A stretch of DNA of 64,000 nucleotides from Torymus aiolomorphi (taxonomy: Eukaryota > Arthropoda > Insecta > Hymenoptera > Torymidae), in assembly GCA_036365515.1 (NCBI GenBank), contig CM070874.1, forward strand, positions 44,639,083 through 44,703,082, given 5' to 3'. The notes beneath the pieces were generated by a model. That model worked only from the letters and a program-made list of their open reading frames with translations, searched no databases and was not told the origin of the DNA. A program made the translations under genes and the position numbers. Positions 20,941-30,536 of the stretch are shown here, one piece after another (position 1 is the stretch's first letter; every line of letters begins with the position of its first letter).

Positions 20941-23208
20941 ATGGAGGGACTACATGCTAGACAGTTGTTACTCCAAGCTAAAATTACAAACTCCTTTAAA
21001 AATTTCAAATCTAAGGGTAAAGATAACATGACGGAAGGTTACGCGGAGTCATGTCTCGCCGGCCTTGAAGCGAATTATGCGACTTTTCAGTTACATAATG
21101 AGTCCATTCTGAAGCTTGAGGTTCTTGATAAAGATCATGTCTACTTTACTTCTAATATTTGTGATTTGGTTGAGGATAGTTTTTATGTCCGTCGAGGAGA
21201 ATTTCTTGATTACTTAAAGGCTATTAGAACTAGAGATGCAAATCAAGGCTCCTCCAATTCTAATGATGCCCCAGTTGCTACTAGTCCTGCTCATGTAACT
21301 AACGTTTCGTTTCAATCTTTACCTAAGGTAGATTTACCAAAGTTTTCGGGAAAATTCTCGAATTGGGAAAACTTCAGAGACGTCTTTCGTTCAGTTATTC
21401 ATCGACGCGAAGATTTAACGCCTGTCTTGAAACTACATTATCTTCGCACTCACCTTACAGGTGAGGCACTTGAGAAAATTAAATCTCTTCCAATATCTGG
21501 TGATAATTATGACCGAGCATGGACGGCTTTAATCGAGTATTACGAAAATCAACGTCGCATTGTTAGTTCTCACATTTCAGAAATCTTTGCAGTTAAATCA
21601 ATGAAGGCAGATTCCTCGTCGGAAATCAAGCGGATTTATAGGGAAATCTTCAATCCCATCGCCAGTTTAACATCCCTTGATCGAGCTGCCTCATTAGGTA
21701 GTGATTTAATCGTTCACTTTGCGATAAATCGACTCGATTTAAATACACGTAAAGAATGGGAAAGACACCTAGGTGATAGCGTCGATCCACCAACGATGGA
21801 ACAGCTTCAAGCCTTTCTTCGTTGTCAAACTCTAACACTAGAAGCCATCGAAGCTGGCTCTAGATCATCTTCAAATAACTACCCTAAATCACAATCACCT
21901 AACTCAAAACCTCGCAAATCAGAGCAAGATAATGCTCAGTCGGTTTATTCTCATCAGACTTCACCGACGAATCCACCAAAAAAGAAATGTTCATTTTGTA
22001 ATCAATCACATTTTACAAATCGATGTGAACGATTTATCAATAAAACGGTTCCTGAGCGAAAGGAATTGATCAAATTATCTAATCTTTGTTACAATTGTTT
22101 AGGGAAGCACAACGTTAAAAATTGCACTTCCAACTTTCGATGCTTTCTTTGTAAAGCTAAGCATCACACCATGGTGCACTCTGACATCAATCAAGCAATC
22201 AGTCCGTTGCAGACTGATCAGATTGACTCAGCGACCAGCACCTCTAGCCCCAACTGTGGCAATTTCGTCATCACAAAAGTTGATGATAAACCTGCTTCTC
22301 AAGCAGTCTCCCTCAATAGTGGAGAAAGTACTAATTGTACAGGCGTACTTTTAGCTACCGCTAGGGTTAACGCCCTTGGTCCTAACGGAACCAAAATTCT
22401 AGTTCGTGCGCTGATTGATCCTGGTTCTCAAATCTCACTTGTTACACAAGCTATGTGTAACTTGCTTTCTCTAAACTGTAGAACCAGTCACACGCACATC
22501 CAAGGTATAGGTGAAAGGACAGCGGCTGTTTCTTCTAAAGTTGCTTGTCTTACTATACAACCGCATTTTGATTCAGCTTTCTCCTTGGAAGTTGATGGCA
22601 TTGTTTTGCCAAAACTCTCGTCGTATAAGCCTCCCGTTGTAAGAGGTAATACAAATTTCGAATACTTACGAGGGCTGCAACTAGCAGACCCCAAGTATCT
22701 CGATCCCTCACGTATCGATATTCTACTCGGTGCTAGCGTTTATGCGCAAATCATTGAAAGCCAGATAATTAAGGGTCAGAAGCTTCAACCTATAGCTCTG
22801 AATTCCAAACTTGGATGGCTCTTGACAGGTAATCTCCCATCCATAACTCCAGAAATTGGGCTAGAGCCAATCTCTCTTCATTGCTCAAATACCTGCGAGC
22901 ATGAAGCCAAACTATTGGAGCTCGTACAAGATTTTTGGAGGGCGGAGGAAATACCCGTCGACAAAAAATCTTACTCGCCTGACGAACAAGCTTGCGAGCA
23001 CTTCTATCAAAAAACCACTCGACAGGATGAGTCGGGTCGGTACATAGTAAGCCTACCCTGGAAAAATCGAGACCAGTTGAGCTCTGCTCATCTCGAGAAC
23101 TCTTACTCTGCCGCATTACGCGCACTCACTCGCCTTGAAGCAAACTTCGCTAAGGACGAGAAACTCAAATTAGCTTATACGGAGTTCATGCAAAGTACAT
23201 TGACTTAG
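20941..23208 (+). CDS. BEL/Pao gag-protease
   Basis: 755 residues. The capsid-like DUF1759 region lies at about 125-305 (LPKVDLPKFSGKFSNWENF). Three zinc knuckles follow at about 349-415: CSFCNQSHFTNRC, CYNCLGKHNVKNC and CFLCKAKHH. The aspartic protease (DUF1758-like) is near residue 492 as ALIDPGSQISLV; the usual D-S/T-G appears as D-P-G. After it comes the LLGASVYAQI / LGWLLTGNL segment typical of the family. The start is the first ATG after the 1.6-kb leader. The frame closes at TAG 23206-23208, where BEL/Pao elements normally read straight on into RT; see the pol entry. Confidence 0.92.
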   Translation: MEGLHARQLLLQAKITNSFKNFKSKGKDNMTEGYAESCLAGLEANYATFQLHNESILKLEVLDKDHVYFTSNICDLVEDSFYVRRGEFLDYLKAIRTRDANQGSSNSNDAPVATSPAHVTNVSFQSLPKVDLPKFSGKFSNWENFRDVFRSVIHRREDLTPVLKLHYLRTHLTGEALEKIKSLPISGDNYDRAWTALIEYYENQRRIVSSHISEIFAVKSMKADSSSEIKRIYREIFNPIASLTSLDRAASLGSDLIVHFAINRLDLNTRKEWERHLGDSVDPPTMEQLQAFLRCQTLTLEAIEAGSRSSSNNYPKSQSPNSKPRKSEQDNAQSVYSHQTSPTNPPKKKCSFCNQSHFTNRCERFINKTVPERKELIKLSNLCYNCLGKHNVKNCTSNFRCFLCKAKHHTMVHSDINQAISPLQTDQIDSATSTSSPNCGNFVITKVDDKPASQAVSLNSGESTNCTGVLLATARVNALGPNGTKILVRALIDPGSQISLVTQAMCNLLSLNCRTSHTHIQGIGERTAAVSSKVACLTIQPHFDSAFSLEVDGIVLPKLSSYKPPVVRGNTNFEYLRGLQLADPKYLDPSRIDILLGASVYAQIIESQIIKGQKLQPIALNSKLGWLLTGNLPSITPEIGLEPISLHCSNTCEHEAKLLELVQDFWRAEEIPVDKKSYSPDEQACEHFYQKTTRQDESGRYIVSLPWKNRDQLSSAHLENSYSAALRALTRLEANFAKDEKLKLAYTEFMQSTLT

Positions 23209-23213
23209 GTCAT

Positions 23214-26200
23214 ATGTCACTCTCTTCGAATGCTGACTCGTTAGCTAACTGTTCCCAAGCCTTCTTACCACATCACGGTGTGTGGAAAGAAACAAGTACG
23301 ACAACCAAATTACGTACTGTGTTCAATGGCTCGAGTAAAACAAAATCAGGTGTTTCGCTCAATGGTCTTCTTCACATAGGACCTAATCTTCTTCAGAATC
23401 CCGTTGCTTTGATCTGTGCTTGGCGTAGGTACAAGATCGCCCTTTCAGCTGACGTGGAGAAAATGTTCAGACAAATTGGTGTCGAACAATGTGATCAACC
23501 GTTTCAGTCGATTCTATGGCGTTTTGACAAGAGCGAACCCATACAAATTTATCGATTAACTACAGTGACGTATGGTTTGGCCTGTTCACCCTTTCTCGCT
23601 ATACGCACGCTTTTGAAACTAGCCGAAGACTATGGCAACACTTATCCAATTGCAGCTGAAGCTGTTCGATCGGAAATGTATTCAGACAATGTGCTTTCAG
23701 GAGCACATTCGTTTGATGAAGCTTTGAAGAAACAAGAAGAGTTAATTCAACTCTTTAAACAAGGTAATCTCAACCTCCGAAAATGGACCTCAAATAATGC
23801 TGAAGTTCTTTCTTATTTACCCTCGAATATGTTAGCTTCAGATTCCATTTCATTATTTGCCTCAGAAACATCTGTACCAATTTTAGGCATAGATTGGCAA
23901 CCTAATACAGACTATTTTAGTTTTCACATTGAGGATACCTCTCTTGAACTGCCATTTACCAAACGTGCAGTTCTGTCCAGAATTGCACGCATTTTTGATC
24001 CTATGGGATGGTTAGCTCCTGTTGTGATAACTGCAAAAATTATTATGCAGGCATTGTGGATTCTTAAGATAGGATGGGATGAAAATCTTCCTTGCGAGAT
24101 TTCTAATCGCTGGAAAAACTGGTTGCTAGACCTCCCTTTTATTTCTGAGATTAAAATCCCTCGATGGAGTGGATACACTCGAAATCGTGAACTTATTGAA
24201 GTTCATGGGTTTGCGGATGCATCCAAATTCGCATATGGTGCGGTAATCTATCTGCGCCTAATCCAAAACAATAAAGTTCTAGTCACACTTCAAGTGGCCA
24301 AAACGCGAGTAGCGCCACTTAAAACTCTAAGTATCCCTCGCTTAGAACTTTGCGCCGCGTTGCTACTCGCAAGGTTGAGTCATACGTTCATCGAGTCTTT
24401 CCCATCAAAAATTGATAGCCTCCATCTATGGTCAGACTCAGCGGATGTACTTTTCTGGTTAAAGGACCATCCCTCTAGATGGGGAGTCTTTGTCGCTAAT
24501 AGGTGTTCAGAGATTCACACCCTGCTACCTGATGCATATTGGCATCACGTGCGGTCAGCTGATAACCCCGCTGATGTTATATCACGAGGCATAGAACCAT
24601 CAAAGTTGGCTTCTCATCGCTTATGGTGGCAAGGCCCCGTTTGGCTTTCTGAGAGCGTCGAACCATGGCCTAGGTCACATGATGAGCTCAATTTCAACGT
24701 AAATAGTCTCAATCTCCAATCTAGTCACACTCTAGTCGCTAGTAAGAACACTCCAGTTCCTGTCGAGAATACTCCAGAAATTTGGAGTCTCTTTGAAAAG
24801 CACTCTTCATTAGATAGGTTGTTAAGGATGGCGTCGTACTGCTTCAGATTCATTAATCGAGTCAGCTCGAAAATAGAGCGCACGACATCGTCATGTCTAA
24901 GCCGAAGAAACTTGTACCTATCTTCTATTCTCACTCTCGAGTGGTTTAGAGATAGTCATTTTTCTTCCATTCAGGTTATTGCTAGTGAGATTGAGAACAC
25001 CAGACTTTGTCTGATATATTTAGTCCAAACTGCATATTTTAAGTCAGAATTTCAACAATTATGTAGAACAGGTAAACTTTCGACTAAAAGCCCTTTGTTA
25101 TCACTAAACCCCATGATAAAAAATCATTTGCTCAGGGTGGGCGGTCGACTCTCTCACTCTCTTCTCGAAGAAGATGCTAAGCATCCTCTTATTTTACCTG
25201 CTAAGTGTCATTTCACTACGTTACTAATTCAGGATGCTCATCATCGCACTCTTCATGGTGGTGTTCAATTAACCCTTGCAACACTCAGACGTCAGTACTG
25301 GATAGTAAAAGGTCGCGCCGCAGTCAAGAAAGTCATCCGATCTTGCATTGTTTGCACCCGTTACGCCGCTCGAGTGCCCACTCAATTGATGGGTGACTTG
25401 CCCAAAGCCCGAGTACGTCACTCTGCAACTTTTGAACGAGCTGGAGTTGATTATGCCGGCCCCATTAATCTGCGTCTAACTAAATCCAGAGGAAAGGGCA
25501 CGATGAAGGGATACATCGCAATTTTCATTTGTATGGCTACCCGCGCCGTGCACATCGAAGTAGTCGAAGACTACACAAGTGAGGCGTTCATCGCTGCCTT
25601 TCACCGCTTCACGGCTCGTCGAGGCCATTGTAAGGCACTCTATTCTGATCAAGGCACAAATTTCGTAGGTGCAGATGCTCTGTTAAAACAGATGGTTAGT
25701 TCGTCGGCTTCATATTCTACTCAAATTATAAATTTTCTCGCAAAAGAAGGTACGTCTTGGATTTTCAACCCTCCAAGCGAACCCCATTTTGGTGGCATTT
25801 GGGAAGCCGCAGTTAAATCGGCGAAACATCATATGCGCCGAGTCATTGGAGAGCAAGTTCTCACGTATTCTGAACTCGCCACACTCATGTGTCGAATTGA
25901 AGCGTGCCTAAATTCTAGACCATTAACAGCACTCACTGACGATCCAACTGACCTTGATTTTTTATCACCATCACATTTTCTCATTCAACGATCTTCATTT
26001 ATAGTTCCGGAAGGAGATGTCACCAACGAACATGTTCCAGCAGGGAAGCGCTGGCTCCTAATCAGCCAGTTGGCCCAGCACTTCTGGCAGAGGTGGTCTA
26101 CGGAGTACCTGTCGGCTCTGCAATCTCGCAGGAAATGGACACAGCCAACGTCTCCAATAACCGTGGGCGAAATAGTGCTCGTTCGAAGCGAGCTCACGCC

Positions 26201-26345
26201 TCCAGCCAAGTGGCCCCTCGCCAGAGTTACCGCCGTCCATCCAGGGAGTGATGGAATCACACGCGTGGTCGACGTCCGCACGGCCACCACTACGTTGCGT
26301 CGCCCCATCGCCAAAATTGTTCGCCTCTTACCAGAGGAAGAATGA
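23214..26345 (+). CDS. BEL/Pao pol (RT - RNase H - integrase)
   Basis: 1043 residues, in a different frame from gag-protease. The RT lies at about 25-300; the family tetrad YVDD is here YSDN (MYSDNVLSG, near residue 157), so the second catalytic Asp is Asn. RNase H begins near residue 330 (FADASKFAYGAVIY). In the integrase, the zinc-binding HHCC region is at about 675-715, the catalytic core has Asp near 743 (GVDYAGP), Asp near 811 (YSDQGTNF) and Glu near 861 (GGIWEAAVK), and a DUF5641-type C-terminal domain spans about 945-1035. The frame is open upstream of the listed ATG and overlaps the end of gag-protease, so the junction is either a one-base lesion or a -1 frameshift site. Confidence 0.93.
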   Translation: MSLSSNADSLANCSQAFLPHHGVWKETSTTTKLRTVFNGSSKTKSGVSLNGLLHIGPNLLQNPVALICAWRRYKIALSADVEKMFRQIGVEQCDQPFQSILWRFDKSEPIQIYRLTTVTYGLACSPFLAIRTLLKLAEDYGNTYPIAAEAVRSEMYSDNVLSGAHSFDEALKKQEELIQLFKQGNLNLRKWTSNNAEVLSYLPSNMLASDSISLFASETSVPILGIDWQPNTDYFSFHIEDTSLELPFTKRAVLSRIARIFDPMGWLAPVVITAKIIMQALWILKIGWDENLPCEISNRWKNWLLDLPFISEIKIPRWSGYTRNRELIEVHGFADASKFAYGAVIYLRLIQNNKVLVTLQVAKTRVAPLKTLSIPRLELCAALLLARLSHTFIESFPSKIDSLHLWSDSADVLFWLKDHPSRWGVFVANRCSEIHTLLPDAYWHHVRSADNPADVISRGIEPSKLASHRLWWQGPVWLSESVEPWPRSHDELNFNVNSLNLQSSHTLVASKNTPVPVENTPEIWSLFEKHSSLDRLLRMASYCFRFINRVSSKIERTTSSCLSRRNLYLSSILTLEWFRDSHFSSIQVIASEIENTRLCLIYLVQTAYFKSEFQQLCRTGKLSTKSPLLSLNPMIKNHLLRVGGRLSHSLLEEDAKHPLILPAKCHFTTLLIQDAHHRTLHGGVQLTLATLRRQYWIVKGRAAVKKVIRSCIVCTRYAARVPTQLMGDLPKARVRHSATFERAGVDYAGPINLRLTKSRGKGTMKGYIAIFICMATRAVHIEVVEDYTSEAFIAAFHRFTARRGHCKALYSDQGTNFVGADALLKQMVSSSASYSTQIINFLAKEGTSWIFNPPSEPHFGGIWEAAVKSAKHHMRRVIGEQVLTYSELATLMCRIEACLNSRPLTALTDDPTDLDFLSPSHFLIQRSSFIVPEGDVTNEHVPAGKRWLLISQLAQHFWQRWSTEYLSALQSRRKWTQPTSPITVGEIVLVRSELTPPAKWPLARVTAVHPGSDGITRVVDVRTATTTLRRPIAKIVRLLPEEE
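24918..24955 (+). other. Hairpin H3 inside BEL/Pao pol
   Basis: CTATCT-T-CTA...CACTC/TC/GAGTG...TAG-AGATAG within the coding sequence between RNase H and integrase. Flanking bases resemble those of H1 on both sides (GAAGAAAC before, TTCAGGT after). Confidence 0.7.
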
Positions 26346-26364
26346 GGCCCGTTCGTCAGTTGAC

Positions 26365-26378
26365 GAAGGTGGGCGGAA
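26365..26378 (+). promoter_or_regulatory. Polypurine tract of BEL/Pao
   Basis: GAAGGTGGGCGGAA directly before the 3' LTR; plus-strand DNA primer site by position and composition. Confidence 0.8.
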
Positions 26379-26688
26379 TGTTGGCGATCCAGCGCCTCGA
26401 CCAGCGAGACGCTGACGTCACCAAGCCTTAAAAGGCAATATACGGTGCGCAGCCAATGAGCGCCCTCCACGCGGTCCTCTCTCACCGCCCCTCCTCAACA
26501 AAGTCTCGCCGACGGCACCTCGCAGCGCCGGCCGGCGACAGTTCACGCGCGACGGCCGAGAGAGAACAGCAGCCACACTTGTACGCCCAACGGCACAACG
26601 GCCTTTAATAAAGCCAATTTTATCTCCACACGAAACGCCTACTCTTTTTGAACCTCTCCAGTCCACGATCCACATTCAACATTAAACA
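26379..26688 (+). repeat. BEL/Pao 3' LTR
   Basis: 310 bp, reads identical to 19058-19367. AATAAA at 26607-26612. Confidence 0.96.
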
Positions 26689-26693
26689 CATAT
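26689..26693. repeat. Target-site duplication of BEL/Pao (right)
   Basis: CATAT, matching 19053-19057. Confidence 0.92.
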
Positions 26694-27381
26694 ACACCTG
26701 CTTTATAATTTTTTATATTGTTTGAAATAAATATAATATCAATTTGTGTATTGAAATTTGTTGTAGATATATTATTTGGTAATGCATTTGATAAATTTTT
26801 ATTCCTTAAAAATTTTTCTAAATATGAATTTTCTAAATTGACGTTGTAATTGAAATCTCCAATAAAGATTATATTATTATTAATAAATTTAGATATGTCA
26901 AATTTGTCTATATTTGTTTCAAATGTATTTTTGTCAACAGATGGTGATTTGTAGCCAGTAAGAATTAAATTGTTATTTATTTGAATCAAAACTAAGTCGA
27001 TATGCTGTAAATTATTATTTTTATAGCAATTATATGTTTCATGTTTTATTATATTATATACAATTTTTTTTTAGCAAAACAAATTATTCCTTTCTTTCTT
27101 TGATTATTACAATCAGATCTATATATTATTTTAAATTCATCAATGTTAAATGTATCTGAATTTAAAGTATAAGTTTCAGAAAAAATTATTATATCTGCTT
27201 GATGATACCATGTATCATTTATAATATATTTAATATTTTTAGTTAATGATCTAACATTATGATAAATTATTATAATTTCGCTTTCAGGAATATATTTTAC
27301 AAAAGACAATGATAATTTTTTATTTGCTTTTAAATTTGTAATTTCATTTTTTAGAATATCATCTGATTTTGTTCTTAACAT
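26694..27381 (-). pseudogene. Helentron 1: AP-type endonuclease domain (N and central part)
   Basis: Reads in two frames. 27381-27049 holds the start of the domain (IIIIYHNVRSL, then FSETYTLNSD with the catalytic Glu). 26989-26694 holds ILTGYKSP, FIGDFNYNVN (Asp/Asn pair) and TQIDIIFI. The closing SDH motif lies beyond the BEL insertion at about 19030. An endonuclease of this family downstream of the helicase is the hallmark of Helentrons. One frame change separates the two halves, another separates it from the helicase at about 27412. Confidence 0.85.
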
Positions 27382-27409
27382 AAGGTTAAATTTACCTATT
27401 AAATATAAA

Positions 27410-29248
27410 TTAGAACTGTTTTACTCTACTGAAAGCTACATAAAATAATGATCTATTTCTAAATTTACCAAATTTATTTAAATCAATAATTACTTTATCA
27501 TATGTTTGTCCCTGACTTTTGTGAATGGTCATAGCTTCTGCAGGAGTTACAGGTAATTGTGATCTTGTAATTTGATGATTACTTTTTGTATTTATTATAA
27601 CGTCCATTTTATTTATTGGTATTAATTTAGAATCAATATTATTTTCTTTCATATAGTTATTGTATTTAACTTTATATTTTTTTCCTATTTTATTATTATC
27701 AAAATCCAACCATATTATTAATGGTATATTTGTATTAGAAAAAGTTATATGTTTTAAAATTCCACATGCACCGTTTACCAAACCATCTTCAACGTCTATA
27801 TTGATAACGATCATATATTTAATTCCTATTTTAAGCAACAATTCTGAACATAACCCTCCGCATTCTTGTTTTTTTCTATTTTCAAATGATTTCAGTAACG
27901 ATTCTTTAATTTTGATATTTACGTTTCCTACTACAGTATCTTTACATTTTGAATTATAAGTTATTCCAGGATAGTTTTGAATTTTCTCATTATTATATGA
28001 ATCTACAAATTTATTCTCTCCAAATAAACGGATTGCATCATTTGGAATACCTTTTTCACTAATAGACCTAGAATTAATAATATCAATGTCACTTTGACTC
28101 ATTGTTCCAATTGCTAAATTATTAAGAATATTTATAAAGCTTATATCATTTTTTTGTCTCATAATTTTTTTTAATTCAAACATTTTAAATTGTTCCCATA
28201 AAATATTATCGATAAAAATATTTAATTCAGACATATTTAAACATGTGAAAATTGGACGATCCATTACAGGAGGTAGTTGATATAGATCGCCAACTAAAAC
28301 TATGGATATTCCTCCAAAACTTTTATCTACCCCATATATTTGTCTTAATCTCGTATCTATTCGACTTAACATCGTACATCCCACCATTGAAATTTCATCT
28401 ATTATTATTAATTTTATACTTGAAAAATTTTTTCTTATCGTATGGGCAATATCCGCAGATAAATCAGACATTTGCTTTGAGAATTGAGAAATTGGCAAAG
28501 CGAAAGCAGTATGGCAAGTTATACCTCCAATTAAAAACGCTGCTTTACCTGAAGGTGCACATAATAGAATTTTAGTATTATCATTCTGTTCTCCAATAGT
28601 TTCACTGAAATGAATTGATATTAACTGATATATAGCATTTATCACGGTACTTTTTTCTACTCCTGCAGATCCACTTAAAAATATTCGCAATGGTAAATTA
28701 TTAGTTTTAAAGCTATTGTAAATATGCATTACAATGTCTTTTTGTTCTTCATTTAAATTGTTTATTATTTCAAATATTTGTTCTTTTGTTAATATATCTG
28801 GTTTAGTAAATTTTGAACATTTTTTATCAATATCTTTTTCTTTACCAGTTTGTTGTAAAATATCTACTTCTAAATTTTTTTCTTTCGAAAAACATTTTTC
28901 TTCATCTTCCTCATAATCTGATTTGATTTCAGCATCTAACATCGCTTGTTCTAAATTACTTTGATTTAATTTATTATACTTTTCTTTATTTATTTTAATT
29001 AAATCTATGTTATTATTGAATATTTTTTCACAATTTTCATTTTCAACTTCATTATACTCATTTCTGAATGGTACAAATAATAAGACTTGTTCCCTAAAAT
29101 AATTTATTTTATCTACTTCAAATTTATAATTATAGTATCGAAGAATTTTTTCTTTATTTCTTTCTTTTGTTATATAACAATTATTTTCATCGTTTTCATA
29201 TTCAAATTCATTTTCATTATTATTAAGCAATGATTTTGTATAATTCAA
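27410..29248 (-). CDS. Helentron 1: PIF1-type helicase
   Basis: 612 residues open. 5'-3' helicase motor that unwinds the element during rolling-circle transposition. The P-loop reads GSAGVEKS instead of the expected GxAGxGKS, a Gly to Glu change that should impair ATP binding. Other motifs are intact: IIDEISMVG (Walker B), GDLYQLPPV, HKSQGQTYDKV and YVAFSRV. The first about 190 residues are an acidic linker from the Rep domain (REQVLLFVPFRNE). The frame closes just after motif VI, where copy 2 reads on into the endonuclease. Confidence 0.9.
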   Translation of the reverse strand: MNYTKSLLNNNENEFEYENDENNCYITKERNKEKILRYYNYKFEVDKINYFREQVLLFVPFRNEYNEVENENCEKIFNNNIDLIKINKEKYNKLNQSNLEQAMLDAEIKSDYEEDEEKCFSKEKNLEVDILQQTGKEKDIDKKCSKFTKPDILTKEQIFEIINNLNEEQKDIVMHIYNSFKTNNLPLRIFLSGSAGVEKSTVINAIYQLISIHFSETIGEQNDNTKILLCAPSGKAAFLIGGITCHTAFALPISQFSKQMSDLSADIAHTIRKNFSSIKLIIIDEISMVGCTMLSRIDTRLRQIYGVDKSFGGISIVLVGDLYQLPPVMDRPIFTCLNMSELNIFIDNILWEQFKMFELKKIMRQKNDISFINILNNLAIGTMSQSDIDIINSRSISEKGIPNDAIRLFGENKFVDSYNNEKIQNYPGITYNSKCKDTVVGNVNIKIKESLLKSFENRKKQECGGLCSELLLKIGIKYMIVINIDVEDGLVNGACGILKHITFSNTNIPLIIWLDFDNNKIGKKYKVKYNNYMKENNIDSKLIPINKMDVIINTKSNHQITRSQLPVTPAEAMTIHKSQGQTYDKVIIDLNKFGKFRNRSLFYVAFSRVKQF

Positions 29249-29286
29249 TTTACACGCAAAATCAGCAAGACATATATTTTCTAATT

Positions 29287-30536
29287 CTATAGATCGCTTT
29301 TCATATTTATCGAATATATTTCTGCATAAATATTTTTTGAATTTTTGTCTAAATTTTGTAAAACTTTTTTAGGTTTTAACATTCGAGATCTTTTTTCAAT
29401 TGGTACTGTATTAATATAAACTACATTCCTACTAGAAAAACATAAAGGTAAAGATAATGCATGATAAACTGCTTCTTGAGAACTTAATATATTTCCGTTA
29501 ATAAATACATTTGCGATTTTCCTAAATTTTTGTTTTAAACTAATGTTTCCATCTGTAATATCATCTACTGCATCTTTTAATAATTTAGATAATCCCGATT
29601 CTACTTTTGTTACATAATTTACCATGTAATAAGCTGCTGAAAAAGCGTCTAAAACAAATTGTAAGTCCATATTTGATTCTAATAATGATAAAATTGTTGG
29701 GTTATATACATTGATTGCTACTTCATTTGAACTTCTTTTTAAGAAAATTTTATTTTTTTTTAAAGTGTATCGTATTGTATTTATATATTCTATTTCTGTT
29801 AAGTTCAATTGATTTAATGTGTCAGTAAATGAAATATATTCATTTGATGGAAAAAATTTGTTCATTAAAGTTTTAATTTTTTTAATGTTAATATTTTCAT
29901 TGCCATTAATTTCTTCGTCTTTTAATGGTTTTAGAATCATTGTTTTTGGCATAACGTATAAAGCATAATGGAACCTACAATTTAAATTACTCTTTTTTCC
30001 TTTGTAACATGTGGGTTTGTGCTTGTGTCTCTGAAAGGTCATGTAAGGATTTCTTGGATCATATTTACAAGTAATAATATTATCGATAAATTGAATTACA
30101 TTTCTTTCTGATTCAACATTATTTTCTTCAAAAGATGGTGCATTATTACAATATAAGAGAATATGTATATGTACAGATCCTCTAGCTTGAAATTCTAATC
30201 GACAAAAATAATCAACAACAAAATTATCCTTAAATAAACTGTTTTTATTCACCAACAAATTTAAAATCTTTTTAAACCTATTATCTATGTATCTAACACA
30301 AGTCACAGGATCATCCCTTATTAATTTTGTTTTAATATTCATATCAAAAGACAATGTATCAATTAAATTTATTTTCTTTCCATGTTTTAATTCATATAAC
30401 ATCTTTAATAAATCAAAATTTTTTATCTCTGAAGCAGATAGAGTTAAAAATAATGTAGGAATACCTAATTGATTAATGGTTGAAAATAAATGATTTTTTT
30501 TAGTTTGCCAATAATAAGGAGATGATCTTATCTGTT
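29287..30536 (-). pseudogene. Helentron 1: Rep (HUH) nuclease domain
   Basis: Helitron Rep that nicks and joins DNA ends. 30402-29287 is open for 371 residues, and 30536-30402 continues it upstream in frame with the conserved SSPYYWQ segment. Visible motifs: FQARGSVHIHILLY (the HUH histidines), TCYKGKKSNLNCRFHYA (zinc-binding Cys/His), and YYMVNYVTKVESG with the paired tyrosines. A frame change near 30558 separates it from the N-terminal ORF and one near 29320 from the helicase ORF. Confidence 0.87.

Larger units (their letters stand above)
19058..26688 (+). mobile_element. BEL/Pao LTR retrotransposon
   Basis: 7631 bp with 310-bp LTRs (TG...CA), CATAT duplications, a tRNA-Tyr type primer site, a gag-protease ORF, a pol ORF and a polypurine tract. 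No env ORF. The LTRs read as identical, which implies a very recent insertion. It interrupts the endonuclease of Helentron copy 1. Confidence 0.96.
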
